Assembly: GCA_019637155.1 (NCBI GenBank)
Contig: JAHBWE010000008.1
Span: 124,001-188,000 of the forward strand
Source: Labilithrix sp.
GTDB lineage: Bacteria; Myxococcota_A; Polyangia; Polyangiales; Polyangiaceae
Direction: 5' to 3'
Length of the DNA stretch: 64,000 bases
The notes beneath the pieces are model-generated. The model saw only the letters and a program-made list of their open reading frames with translations. It did not search any database and had not been told where the DNA came from. A program made the position numbers and the translations under genes. Numbering within the stretch: position 1 is the first letter of the stretch; each line of letters opens with the position of its first letter. Positions 26,868-34,826 of the stretch are shown one piece after another.

Positions 26868-27025
26868 CATGGTCGGGGGCTTCGCCCCCGACACCCCCAC
26901 CCCAGACACGGCCCTCGCGCTTTGCGCTCGGGGCGCTTCGCGCCCGCTTTCGCGGCCGCTTCTGGGGCCCCGTTCTCAACGTCGGGGCTTCGGCCCGACA
27001 CCCCAGCCCCGTTCGCGTGGGCCAT
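26868..27025 (+). repeat. Dispersed hairpin repeat, copy 2
   Basis: The same modules as at 5531: the GTCGGGGGC / GCCCCCGAC hairpin, CACCCCCACCCCAGACACGG, CCTCGCGC...GGGGCGCTTCGCGCCC, GCGGCCGC, GGGGCCCC. A shorter, one-mismatch copy of the hairpin block follows at about 26976-27012. The element lies between the start of the TPR lipoprotein gene and the stop of the Uma2 gene at 27053 and fills most of that gap. Confidence 0.8.
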
Positions 27026-27052
27026 CTCTGACATGAGCTCGCGCGAGCGGGT

Positions 27053-27661
27053 CTAGGGTGGGGCTTCTTCCGGGAGCTCGTCGACCTTGGACCAGAGGTC
27101 GTCGAGGTCGAGGGTGAGGCCGGCGAGTCCGGGGACGGTATCGATGCGGCCTTCCGCGGCGCCGACGACGCGCGCGTAGATGCCGGCCTCGGTCCGCTCG
27201 TAGATCTCGAACGTCCGCGCCTCCGGGTCGACGAGCCAGTACCAGCGCACACCGAAGGCGGCGTACTCGTCCATCTTCTCGATGCGGTCGCGTCGAACGT
27301 CACGCGAGGCGCGGCTGATGACCTCCACCATCAGGTCGGGTGCAGCTCGAACCGCGCCGCGACGCGGCGGCTTCGCTCCCCCGGGAAGAAACATCGAGAG
27401 GTCCGGCTTCCGCCCACGACCGCGCTGCAAGACGAACTTCGCTTCGGAGCCACCGACGATCCCACCGTGGGAGCGCGTCCAGCCGGCGAGCACGTAGATC
27501 AGCCAAACGACGACGGCCTCGTGCGCATAATCCGGCGCCTCTTCCTCCACCAAGACGCCGTCCACGAGCTCGCCGTCGACGTCCTCCGGCAGCGCGGCCC
27601 ACTCCTCGTCGGAGAGGCGCCGCGGCGGAGCGACCTGGGAGGACGACGGGTTCGCGGACAT
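27053..27661 (-). CDS. Uma2-family nuclease-fold protein
   Basis: 202 residues with the canonical Uma2 (DUF820) pattern: an N-terminal RLSDEEWAALPEDVDGELVDG-like segment, GGSEAKFVL, RKPDLSMFLP (catalytic-type Asp), DLMVEVISRAS (Glu), then KMDEYAAFGVRWYWLVDP. The fold is that of PD-(D/E)xK nucleases, but no function is established for most members. It interrupts the glt genes and is unrelated to them, so it was probably inserted there. It lacks the Rpn-like tail of the other Uma2 protein in this window. A repeat element lies just after its stop. Confidence 0.9.
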   Translation of the reverse strand: MSANPSSSQVAPPRRLSDEEWAALPEDVDGELVDGVLVEEEAPDYAHEAVVVWLIYVLAGWTRSHGGIVGGSEAKFVLQRGRGRKPDLSMFLPGGAKPPRRGAVRAAPDLMVEVISRASRDVRRDRIEKMDEYAAFGVRWYWLVDPEARTFEIYERTEAGIYARVVGAAEGRIDTVPGLAGLTLDLDDLWSKVDELPEEAPP

Positions 27662-27712
27662 CTCGTCTCGACCGTAGCACGAAGCAGGCGGTGCGCCTCG
27701 AACGGCAAAAGT

Positions 27713-27752
27713 TACAAAAACGAGAAAGCCGCGACTCTTGCGAGCGCGGCTT
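27713..27752 (-). terminator. Rho-independent terminator downstream of gltG
   Basis: On the minus strand AAGCCGCG/CGCGGCTT (27726-27733 with 27745-27752) forms an 8-bp stem, extended inside by CTC/GAG, followed by TTTCTCGTTTTTG. It stands 34 nt after the gltG stop. Confidence 0.8.
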
Positions 27753-27785
27753 CCGTCCGTGGCGGCGGGCGCGAGGCCCTGTGCG

Positions 27786-30047
27786 TCAGTCGCCGGGGTT
27801 GAAGATGATCGGGTAGACGACGGTGACGATGCCGCCTTCCGGTTGCGGGAAGGAGAGGTTGCCGAAGCCGCGGACGACGCAGCTGATGACGCCCTGGTCC
27901 GGGAGCTCCGAGCCGCCGTCCTGCGCGGTCGAGACGGCGCCGGAGCGGTCGATGACGAACTTCACGCTGACACGACCGGAGAGGGTCGGGTTGTTGCGGA
28001 GGCCGTTCTCGTAACAGAGACGGAAGCGACCGAAGTTCTGGCGGACGATGCGCTGGATGACCTCCGGCGGGAGACGACCGTTGACCTGCGTCGTGCCCTG
28101 ACGGAGCGACGGGGCCTTGGTCGCGTGCGAGCCGCCGAGGCGGCCGTGGCCGTTGCCGAAGCCCTGGCCGGTGCCGGTGCCCGCGCCGTGGCCGAGCGTA
28201 CCGACGTTGCCGAGGCCGATGCCCTCGCCGCGACCGCCGCCGCCTTCGCCGACGCCGGAGAGGCCGAGACCGCCGGCGCCGAACGCGTCGCCGATCGCGT
28301 CACCCCACATGTTGCCGCGCGCGGAGAGCGGGTCGTTGCCGAGCGAGTCGTCGCGACCCCACGGCGCGGTCGGGGCGTTGGGATCGCCGCCCGCGCCGAC
28401 GTTGATGAGGCCGATCATGCCGAACTCCTGCGCCTCCTTGAGCGCAGCCTGACGCGCGATGTGCGGGTCCGCGTTGTCGGCGGGTCCTTGCACGCCGTAG
28501 CGTTTGTTCGTGTCCTGGGTGTTGGGGTTGCCCATCGACCCCTCTTCCCCCTTCGCGCGCGTGCCGGTGCCGCCTTCCTTCTGATCGGCGTTCGCGTCCG
28601 GCTGCTGCTCGGTCTCCTTCTCCTCCTGCTCGCGCTCGGCCGCGGCGTTCAGCATCTTCTGCATGAGCAGGAGCTGATCGCGGTCGATCGCCTCGGCGTC
28701 GTCGCCGCCCATCTTCGGCATGAAGAACGCCATCGAGGCGACGATGCCGATGTGGAGGAGGAACGAGAGGCCGATGAACATGTACGCGGCCGGCTCGAGG
28801 CTCGAGAACACGCCGACCGGCGGCGACTTGCCCGCGTTGACGGCGCTGACCTCGAAGACGAGACCCGAGCCCTCGAGCTCCATCCTCGCCTTCGCGTTGT
28901 TCGGGAGATCGAGCTCGTGCGCGCCGCTCATCTCGGAGGAGGAGCGCGCGCGGCCGGACGCGATGAGGTCCTGGAACGAGAACGTCCCCTGCCCCGGGAT
29001 CTCCACCGTGCCGCTCGAGCGCGGGAGCATGATGAGCGTCGCGCTGACGCCGCGCGCGACGACGACCGGCGCGCGCGTCGTGCCGAGCGTCTCGCTCGGG
29101 ATGAAGTAGTCGCTCGCTTCCTCACCGACGAAGAAGCTCTTCGGCGGCGAGCTGTGCTGGACGTGGAGCGTGTTCTGGTCCCACTTCACGAGGACTTCGA
29201 TCGCCGCCGCGTGCGTCTCGACCTCGTCGGGATGGACCTCGGGGCCGCTCTTCACGAGCGAGAACGTGTACGGCTGGTTCGGATCGAAGTCCGAACCGCC
29301 CGGCGCGTTGATGCCGTAGTTGCCCTGCTCCGCGGCGGACGCGACGAACGGGTTCGCGACCGCGGCGAACGGGCTCGCGACCGCGGCGAACGGGTTCGCC
29401 TGCGCGAACGGGTTCGGCGGCGGCGGCGGAGGCGGCGCGCTGGCATGTCCCGCCGGCGCGGCGAACGGGTTCGGCGGCGGCTGCGAGGCCGAGGGCGCGC
29501 CGAACGGGTTCGCGGCCGCGGCGGCGACGGCCGGCGGGGGCGGCGGAGCGCCGTGACCGCCGAGCTGCGTCGAGTGCTGCTGCTGCTGGATCGCCTCCGT
29601 CGGCGTGTTGCGCGGCGGAGCGCCGAGGCCCATCTGCGGGGTGGGCGGCGGCGGCGGCGCCGAGATCCCCGACTGCGCCGGCATCGCGGCGGTGCCGCCC
29701 GCGGTGGGCGCAGGCGCGGGCGCGCCGGCGGCGAGCTCGGCGCTCTCGAGGTGAATCATCGTCGACCCGATCTGGATCTGGTCGCCCGGACGCACCTTGC
29801 ACTTGTTGACGCGCTGGCCGTTCACCATCGTGCCCGGCTCGTTGCCGAGATCGATCAGGGTGATGTCGTTCGGGCCCGCGACCTCGATGACCGCGTGCAT
29901 GCGCGACGCGAGATCGTCATCGACGCGCAGGTGACTGCGCGGGTCCTTGCCGACCTTCACGATGTCCTGGGCGATCGTGTCGCGGCGCACGAGCTGATCG
30001 CCCTGGTAGAGCGCGAACGTCAGAGCAACCTTCGCCTTGCCTTCCAT
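27786..30047 (-). CDS. gltG: GltG/PglI-like protein: FHA domain, TM, AgmX/PglI C-terminal domain
   Basis: 753 residues from ATG 30047 (SD AGGAAAG). An N-terminal FHA domain (about 10-100: VGKDPRSHLRV, SRMHAVIEV, GTMVNGQRV) should read phospho-Thr in the cytoplasm. A long Ala/Pro/Phe-rich linker (about 105-230) contains repeated NPFA motifs. After a beta-rich middle part, one TM segment lies at about 416-440. A Gly-rich periplasmic stretch with repeated GxG follows, then the TonB-like AgmX/PglI C-terminal domain (about 645-753: RQNFGRFRLCYENGLRNNP, GRVSVKFVID). This is the domain set of GltG/PglI in the M. xanthus gliding complex and of NfsG. Gene order D-E-(F)-G is kept. Confidence 0.88.
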   Translation of the reverse strand: MEGKAKVALTFALYQGDQLVRRDTIAQDIVKVGKDPRSHLRVDDDLASRMHAVIEVAGPNDITLIDLGNEPGTMVNGQRVNKCKVRPGDQIQIGSTMIHLESAELAAGAPAPAPTAGGTAAMPAQSGISAPPPPPTPQMGLGAPPRNTPTEAIQQQQHSTQLGGHGAPPPPPAVAAAAANPFGAPSASQPPPNPFAAPAGHASAPPPPPPPNPFAQANPFAAVASPFAAVANPFVASAAEQGNYGINAPGGSDFDPNQPYTFSLVKSGPEVHPDEVETHAAAIEVLVKWDQNTLHVQHSSPPKSFFVGEEASDYFIPSETLGTTRAPVVVARGVSATLIMLPRSSGTVEIPGQGTFSFQDLIASGRARSSSEMSGAHELDLPNNAKARMELEGSGLVFEVSAVNAGKSPPVGVFSSLEPAAYMFIGLSFLLHIGIVASMAFFMPKMGGDDAEAIDRDQLLLMQKMLNAAAEREQEEKETEQQPDANADQKEGGTGTRAKGEEGSMGNPNTQDTNKRYGVQGPADNADPHIARQAALKEAQEFGMIGLINVGAGGDPNAPTAPWGRDDSLGNDPLSARGNMWGDAIGDAFGAGGLGLSGVGEGGGGRGEGIGLGNVGTLGHGAGTGTGQGFGNGHGRLGGSHATKAPSLRQGTTQVNGRLPPEVIQRIVRQNFGRFRLCYENGLRNNPTLSGRVSVKFVIDRSGAVSTAQDGGSELPDQGVISCVVRGFGNLSFPQPEGGIVTVVYPIIFNPGD

Positions 30048-30073
30048 CTTTCCTGGTCTTTCTCGGGCGGTTA

Positions 30074-30096
30074 GCAAAAGACCTTCGGTCTTTTGC
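30074..30096. terminator. Bidirectional terminator between the gltF-position gene and gltG
   Basis: GCAAAAGAC (30074-30082) pairs with GTCTTTTGC (30088-30096) around CTTCG, giving T-rich arms on either strand. It lies 100 nt after the stop of the small exported protein gene and 27 nt before the gltG start codon, so it may also act as an attenuator for gltG. Confidence 0.6.
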
Positions 30097-30162
30097 CCCG
30101 CGCCCTCGGTCAGGGGGTCGCGGGTTCGGTTTTGCCCCGCGCCCAGGGGGTCGCGGGTGCGG
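30091..30162. repeat. Two imperfect direct repeats
   Basis: TTTTGCCCCGCGCCC followed shortly by AGGGGGTCGCGGGT occurs at 30091-30129 and again at 30130-30162, the second copy lacking a 6-base insert. The arms GCCCCGCGCCC and GGGGGTCGCGGG can pair imperfectly. No gene is seen here. Confidence 0.6.
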
Positions 30163-30195
30163 TGATGCTGGATCGGGTGTCTGGTGCCTATGAGA

Positions 30196-30483
30196 TCAGA
30201 GGTTCTCGACGCTCTTCAACATCTCGGGCACGAAAGACGTGCGCGGACGAATCAGGGTCGTGCGCACCGGGCCGGGGCGCACACGGATCGTCGCGTCATT
30301 CGGGCCGAAGCCGCCTGCCGCGAGGGGATCGTCGGAGAACTCGTAGCCGTAGCCCTCGTCTTTGCCGCCACCGCCGGTCGCCTTCGCCGCCGCCGCACCG
30401 CCGCCCGGCTGTTGGGCGAAGGCCGCGGACGCGGTCGAGAGAACGAATGCAGCGACAAGACCGATCAGAACCCGCTTCTTCAT
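30196..30483 (-). CDS. Small exported protein at the gltF position
   Basis: 95 residues with a clear signal peptide (MKKRVLIGLVAAFVLSTASA, cleavage near AFA-QQ) and an SD (GGAGTCG) before ATG 30483. The mature part has a Gly/Ala-rich segment (about 25-45) and a basic, Pro-rich end (IRVRPGPVRTTLIRPRTSF). I do not recognise a domain. It lies just upstream of gltG, where M. xanthus has gltF, a small periplasmic protein of the gliding complex; the identity is positional only. Confidence 0.75.
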   Translation of the reverse strand: MKKRVLIGLVAAFVLSTASAAFAQQPGGGAAAAKATGGGGKDEGYGYEFSDDPLAAGGFGPNDATIRVRPGPVRTTLIRPRTSFVPEMLKSVENL

Positions 30484-30552
30484 CTTCGACTCCTATTCGT
30501 GCGCTTCGATCACGATAGCCGGTTTCGGTCGCACCTGGGTAAATTCTCCAAA

Positions 30553-30569
30553 CCTCAATGCTTTTGAGG
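30553..30569 (-). terminator. Possible weak terminator after the PEGA-like gene
   Basis: CCTCAA and TTGAGG form a 6-bp hairpin, followed on the minus strand by TTTGGAG. It stands between the 30691 stop and the 30483 start. The stem is short, so this is only a candidate. Confidence 0.3.
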
Positions 30570-30690
30570 ATTGGTGCGCCAATTCCAGTGGGAACGGTCA
30601 GACGGGACCGGGTTCGCTCGAAGACTGACAGCGCCCTGGGACCGTAGTTCCCCGAAACCTCGCCGGCTCACGATCTTGGGTAGGAGACTC

Positions 30691-31557
30691 TCAGAACCTG
30701 CCTTCCAGGAAGACCGTGCCCGGGCCAAGGCCGAGCTTCGTGTCGGTGCGCTTCCAGTCGACGAGCACGACCGCCACCACGCCGGTGAGGACCGCGAACC
30801 CGGCCGTGAACCCGAGGAGGACGTTCGTGCGGAGCTGCTTGCTCTTGCCGTCGTCGAGGTTCTGCTGCGACCGATCCTCGTCGAACTTCGCCTTCTGGTT
30901 CTGCACGTCGATCGCCGAGAGGACGGTGAGCCCGCCGAAGAGCACCGTGACGCCGCCGCCGATGTACGCCGCGAGCGGCGGCAGCGAAAACTTGTCGGTC
31001 GATTTCTTTACGGTCGGAGGCGAGCCTCGCGACGACGACGACGACGACGGCGGCGGCACGGGCAGCGGGGCCGCCTCCTCCGGCGGCTCCGCGAGCACCA
31101 CCGCGACGAGCTCCCCCTTCACCGCGGTCGCCTGCTCCGTCGCGACGCGCGCGCCGAACGTGGCCTCGACCTTGTGCGCGCCCGGCGTCACGTACCAGGA
31201 CTCCGCGAACGCGGGATCGACCGTCTCGCCGTCGACCGCGAGCTTGCTCGATCCCGTCGCGCGGATCGCGAACCGACCGAGCTTCGCGCCGAGCGCGTTG
31301 AGCGCCTTCTGCGCCGCGGCGCGGTCCTTCCGCTCCTTCTCCGGTGCGACGGAGAGGTACGCCGCGTAGTCGTTCGCGGCCTTCGCCGGCGCCTTCCTCT
31401 TCTGATGCGCTCGCGCCGCGTTGAGGAGCAGCTTCGCGTTCTTCGTCTTCTTGTATTCCTCTTCGAGCGCGACGGGATCTCCCTGCCCTGCCGCCGCGGC
31501 CGGTGCGACGACGATCCAGGTCGAAGCTGCGAAGAAGAGCGCTGCCAGGCGGCGCAT
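30691..31557 (-). CDS. Exported PEGA-like membrane protein
   Basis: 288 residues from ATG 31557. A signal peptide (APAAAAGQ) precedes a helical, TPR-like stretch (about 30-85: NAARAHQKRKAPAKAANDY). A PEGA-like surface module follows (KLAVDGETVDPAFAESWYVT, then PGAHKVEATFG). After a Pro/Ser linker with six consecutive Ser come two TM segments (about 185-210 and 245-265). PEGA-containing proteins of this design are common in Polyangiales and poorly characterised. It diverges from the FGE-like gene with only 55 bp between starts, so the two probably share a control region. It is on the same strand as the glt genes. Confidence 0.8.
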   Translation of the reverse strand: MRRLAALFFAASTWIVVAPAAAAGQGDPVALEEEYKKTKNAKLLLNAARAHQKRKAPAKAANDYAAYLSVAPEKERKDRAAAQKALNALGAKLGRFAIRATGSSKLAVDGETVDPAFAESWYVTPGAHKVEATFGARVATEQATAVKGELVAVVLAEPPEEAAPLPVPPPSSSSSSRGSPPTVKKSTDKFSLPPLAAYIGGGVTVLFGGLTVLSAIDVQNQKAKFDEDRSQQNLDDGKSKQLRTNVLLGFTAGFAVLTGVVAVVLVDWKRTDTKLGLGPGTVFLEGRF

Positions 31558-31612
31558 CTCGATAGCGTATCGCGTGCGGGTGGCGATTGCCGCTCTCCTT
31601 GGATTCCGTACG

Positions 31613-33382
31613 ATGAGGACGATGCGGTCGCGCGTGCTCCTGGGGGTCTCGTTCGCCGCCGTCGTCGGCGCGGCCGCGAGCTGCACGACGTTCGACGATC
31701 TGCACGCCGATCCCCAGCTCATCGGGGAAGGCAACGGCACGAGCAGCGGCGGCAACGGCACGTGCAAGAACCCTCCCTGCGTCGTCGGACCGAACGGCGA
31801 GCAGCTCGGGGGCGGAAAAGGTGCAGAGTGCACGACGGGCGCGGACTGCGCGAGCACGATCTGCGAGCCGAACGGCACGTGCACGGAGGCAACGAGCCTC
31901 GACGGGGTGAAGAACGGGAGCGAGACGGACGTGGACTGCGGCGGCGGCGTGCCGACGAACGCGCCGAAGTGCCTCGCCGACAAGGCGTGCAAGGCCGCCG
32001 AAGACTGCCTCTGGGGCTCGTGCGACGGCGGCAAGTGCAGCGGCGACAAGCCGGGAGTGAAGGACGGCGATCAGACCGACGTCGACTGCGGCGGCGTCCA
32101 CTCCCCGCCGTGCGACTGGGAGCGGAGCTGCCAGTTCGATCGCGACTGCGCGGGCGGCGTCTGCGGGCCGGACCAAAAATGCCTCGTCGGCCCGAGCTGC
32201 GCGACCGCGCACGGCGGCACGACCTGCGGGACCGGCGAGCTCGACGACGCGACCAAGAAGCACGAGAGCTGCTGCAAGACGCTGCTCGTCCCGGGGTTCA
32301 CCGACGCGCGCCAGCCGAACAAGAAGGTCTACCTCGACAAGTACGAGATCACCGCCGGACGCATGCGCGTGTTCCTCGAAGAGCTCGCGAAGAAGGACCC
32401 CGACGGCGTCCCGAACGTGAAGGCGTGGATCACGAAGAACACCCCCGCGCGCTGGAGCGCGAGCTGGACGGAGATGCTCCCGGAGGGCTGGCAGCAAGGT
32501 CAGCTCACGTACACGACGACGACGCCGACGCAGAACCAGGCCTACCCGGCGCAGGACCAGATGGCCCAGCAGCTCCCGCGGACGCCGCAGTTCACGATCC
32601 GCGACGGCAGCTGGACGATCTCGACCGGCGCGAATTTCGAGCTCGGGCCCTTCCATTTCTTCCCCGAATACATCGCGCAAGGCGCAGACCCCGACTACGG
32701 CGGAAGCCACAACCTGAACTGCACGACCGAGGACAACAGCTTCGGCTTCTCGACGTTCTGGTTCGACGCCGCGACCTTCCAGGCGATGGCCGGCGCGGGG
32801 CAGCGCGGCAAGGCGTACACGAAGGAGCAGATGGACGAGAAGGCGCTCAACTGCGCGCCGATGGGCCTCTTCGCCGCGTTCTGCGCGTGGGACGGCGGCC
32901 AGCTCATGACCGACGAGGTGTTCGACTTCGTCGCCGGCGGGCCGTGGCCGCTGAACCCGGTCCCGCACCAGGACACGGGGCTGAACCCGCAGATGCCGCC
33001 GCAGCTCGCCGGCCTCAACGCCGGGCTCTGCCCGCAGGGCCTCAACATCACGCCCGACAGCACGCAGACCTGCTTCGGCGTCTACGGGTTCCCGAACCCC
33101 GGCCTCGGCGGCACCTTCGACGGCTCGAGCCGCATCGCCGCGCCCGGCCGCGTCGCCGCGGACGCGATCTCGCTCGCCGGCGGAGAGCCGTGGATGGACC
33201 TGAAGGGCAACCTCAGCGAGGGCGTCTTCCGCGCCGACGGCCGCTACCACTTCCGCGGTCTCGGCATCGGCTACGCGAGCACGCAGGCGCACCGCACCCA
33301 GCAGTCCACGCCGCGGATGAAGACCGCGAGCATGGGCGCGCGCTGCATGCGCTTCCGCGACGCCGAGTTCGTCAAGCCCTGA
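31613..33382 (+). CDS. FGE-sulfatase-type (SUMF1-like) lipoprotein with Cys-rich repeats
   Basis: 589 residues from ATG 31613 (31622 is an alternative). The lipobox is GAAASC. Residues about 40-220 hold Cys-rich repeats with two copies of TDVDCGG (ETDVDCGGG, QTDVDCGGV) and other short Cys pairs. From about residue 235 the chain looks like a formylglycine-generating-enzyme/SUMF1 domain: KVYLDKYEITAGRMRVFLEE, a Trp-rich core, CAWDGGQLMTDEVFDF, and a GARCMRFRD end. Such domains also occur in proteins without oxidase activity. I cannot identify the active Cys pair. It is the only long plus-strand gene within the glt cluster and should sit at the outer membrane. Confidence 0.78.
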   Translation: MRTMRSRVLLGVSFAAVVGAAASCTTFDDLHADPQLIGEGNGTSSGGNGTCKNPPCVVGPNGEQLGGGKGAECTTGADCASTICEPNGTCTEATSLDGVKNGSETDVDCGGGVPTNAPKCLADKACKAAEDCLWGSCDGGKCSGDKPGVKDGDQTDVDCGGVHSPPCDWERSCQFDRDCAGGVCGPDQKCLVGPSCATAHGGTTCGTGELDDATKKHESCCKTLLVPGFTDARQPNKKVYLDKYEITAGRMRVFLEELAKKDPDGVPNVKAWITKNTPARWSASWTEMLPEGWQQGQLTYTTTTPTQNQAYPAQDQMAQQLPRTPQFTIRDGSWTISTGANFELGPFHFFPEYIAQGADPDYGGSHNLNCTTEDNSFGFSTFWFDAATFQAMAGAGQRGKAYTKEQMDEKALNCAPMGLFAAFCAWDGGQLMTDEVFDFVAGGPWPLNPVPHQDTGLNPQMPPQLAGLNAGLCPQGLNITPDSTQTCFGVYGFPNPGLGGTFDGSSRIAAPGRVAADAISLAGGEPWMDLKGNLSEGVFRADGRYHFRGLGIGYASTQAHRTQQSTPRMKTASMGARCMRFRDAEFVKP

Positions 33383-33393
33383 CGGATCAGGGA

Positions 33394-34818
33394 CTACTTC
33401 GTGTCGCCCTGGTTCGCGGCGTCCTTCTGCGCGTTCGCGTCGAGCTTGAGGAAGGCGATCGTGTCGTCGATGTCGCCGATGCGGCCGGCGTCCTTCGGCG
33501 TCCCGTCGCCCTTCACGCGCTTGACCGCGCCGTCGTACTCCGGCTTGCCGCTCGCCTTCTCGAGGAAGGTCTGGAAGATCTTCTTCGCCTCCTCGAGCGT
33601 CGCGATCGTCTTCGCCGGCGCGCCGCCGGACTTCGCCTTGAACTCCTGGGTGAAGATGCCCTCGTTGTAGTAGGCGTCGGGCCGGTTCGGATCGATCTTC
33701 TTCGCCGCGTCGAGCTCCGCCTGCACCGCGGCGAGGCGCTGGTCGTAGTCGGCTTCGCTGCCGGTGATCGGACCGCGGATCGCGAGGGCGAGGCCGAGGT
33801 GCGCGTCGTAGTCGTTCGGGCGCATCTCGAGCGCGCGCTTGTACGCGCCCGCGGCCTGCTCGAAGCCGCGGAAGCCGAGGTTGACCGCGGCGTAGTTCAT
33901 CTGCGCCTCGAAGAACTTCGGATCGAGCTGGGCCGCCTGCTTGAACTCCGCGACCGCGCCGTTGATCTGACCGAGCTCGTTCTGGATGAGGCCGGCCGTG
34001 TTGTGGATCGGGGCGTAGTTCGCGTTCTTGCGGATCGCCTGCGAGCAGACCAGCGCCGCGAGCTCGAGCTGCTGCACGTCCGCCTTCTTCGCGACCGACG
34101 CGTTGGTGACGACCTGACGGCCCTTCGCCGACTTGCTCGAGCCCTTCACCGCGCCGGCGCGCTTCTTCGCGAGCTGGAAGTAGTAGAGCGCGAGCTGGTT
34201 GAACGCCGGCATGAACGCGTCGTCGATCGCGAGCGCGCGCTGCAGGTTCAGCTTCGCGCAGTCCATGTCGTCCTTGCAGCCCTGGCCGCCCTGCGCGCTG
34301 TCGCGGGCCATCTGGACCATCGCGAGGTTGACGAGCGCGGGGACGTTCTGGAACTGCGCGTCGGTGACGGCCTGCTGGAGCGCGTCGATCGCCGCGTTCT
34401 CGTTCGAGTCCGCCTTGTACTGGTAGAGCGCGAGCTGCGCGCGCGCGTGGTGGAACTTCGCGTCCGCCTGGAGGGCGGCCTCGAACTTCGCCTTCGCGTT
34501 CTTGTCGTCGTTGCAGCGCTGGTACGCGAGGCCGGAGTTGAAGAGCGCCGGCGCGCTGCGGCCGACGGCGTCGAACGCCTTCGCGACCTCGGCGCAGGTC
34601 TCGTTGTTCCAGTCGTTCTTCTTGTCGTGCTCGACCATGAGGTCGACCGCGGCGTTGAACCTCGCCTGCTCGTCCTTCGAGAGCACGGTGGCCGCGCCGC
34701 CGCCGCCTCCCTTGCCGCCGCCGGCGCCCGGCGACTTCGCGTCCTGTTTGTCTCCCCCTCCGCACGCGGCGGAGAGGAGGAGGAGGGAGGCTCCGAGGAT
34801 CGTGGTGATGCGCTTCAT
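33394..34818 (-). CDS. gltE: GltE/AglT-like TPR lipoprotein
   Basis: 474 residues from ATG 34818. The lipobox is LLSAAC with Cys about residue 19, followed by a Gly-rich linker. TPR units run through the protein (ALFNSGLAYQRCNDDKNAKA; LIQNELGQINGAVAEFKQAA; AAGAYKRALEMRPNDYDAHL). The Cys pair in CKDDMDC suggests a periplasmic disulfide. Size, lipid anchor, TPR content and position directly after gltD (8 bp between stop and start) match GltE/AglT of the M. xanthus gliding machinery and NfsE of the spore coat system. It is probably translated from the same mRNA as gltC and gltD. Confidence 0.85.
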   Translation of the reverse strand: MKRITTILGASLLLLSAACGGGDKQDAKSPGAGGGKGGGGGAATVLSKDEQARFNAAVDLMVEHDKKNDWNNETCAEVAKAFDAVGRSAPALFNSGLAYQRCNDDKNAKAKFEAALQADAKFHHARAQLALYQYKADSNENAAIDALQQAVTDAQFQNVPALVNLAMVQMARDSAQGGQGCKDDMDCAKLNLQRALAIDDAFMPAFNQLALYYFQLAKKRAGAVKGSSKSAKGRQVVTNASVAKKADVQQLELAALVCSQAIRKNANYAPIHNTAGLIQNELGQINGAVAEFKQAAQLDPKFFEAQMNYAAVNLGFRGFEQAAGAYKRALEMRPNDYDAHLGLALAIRGPITGSEADYDQRLAAVQAELDAAKKIDPNRPDAYYNEGIFTQEFKAKSGGAPAKTIATLEEAKKIFQTFLEKASGKPEYDGAVKRVKGDGTPKDAGRIGDIDDTIAFLKLDANAQKDAANQGDTK

Positions 34819-34826
34819 GGGATCCC

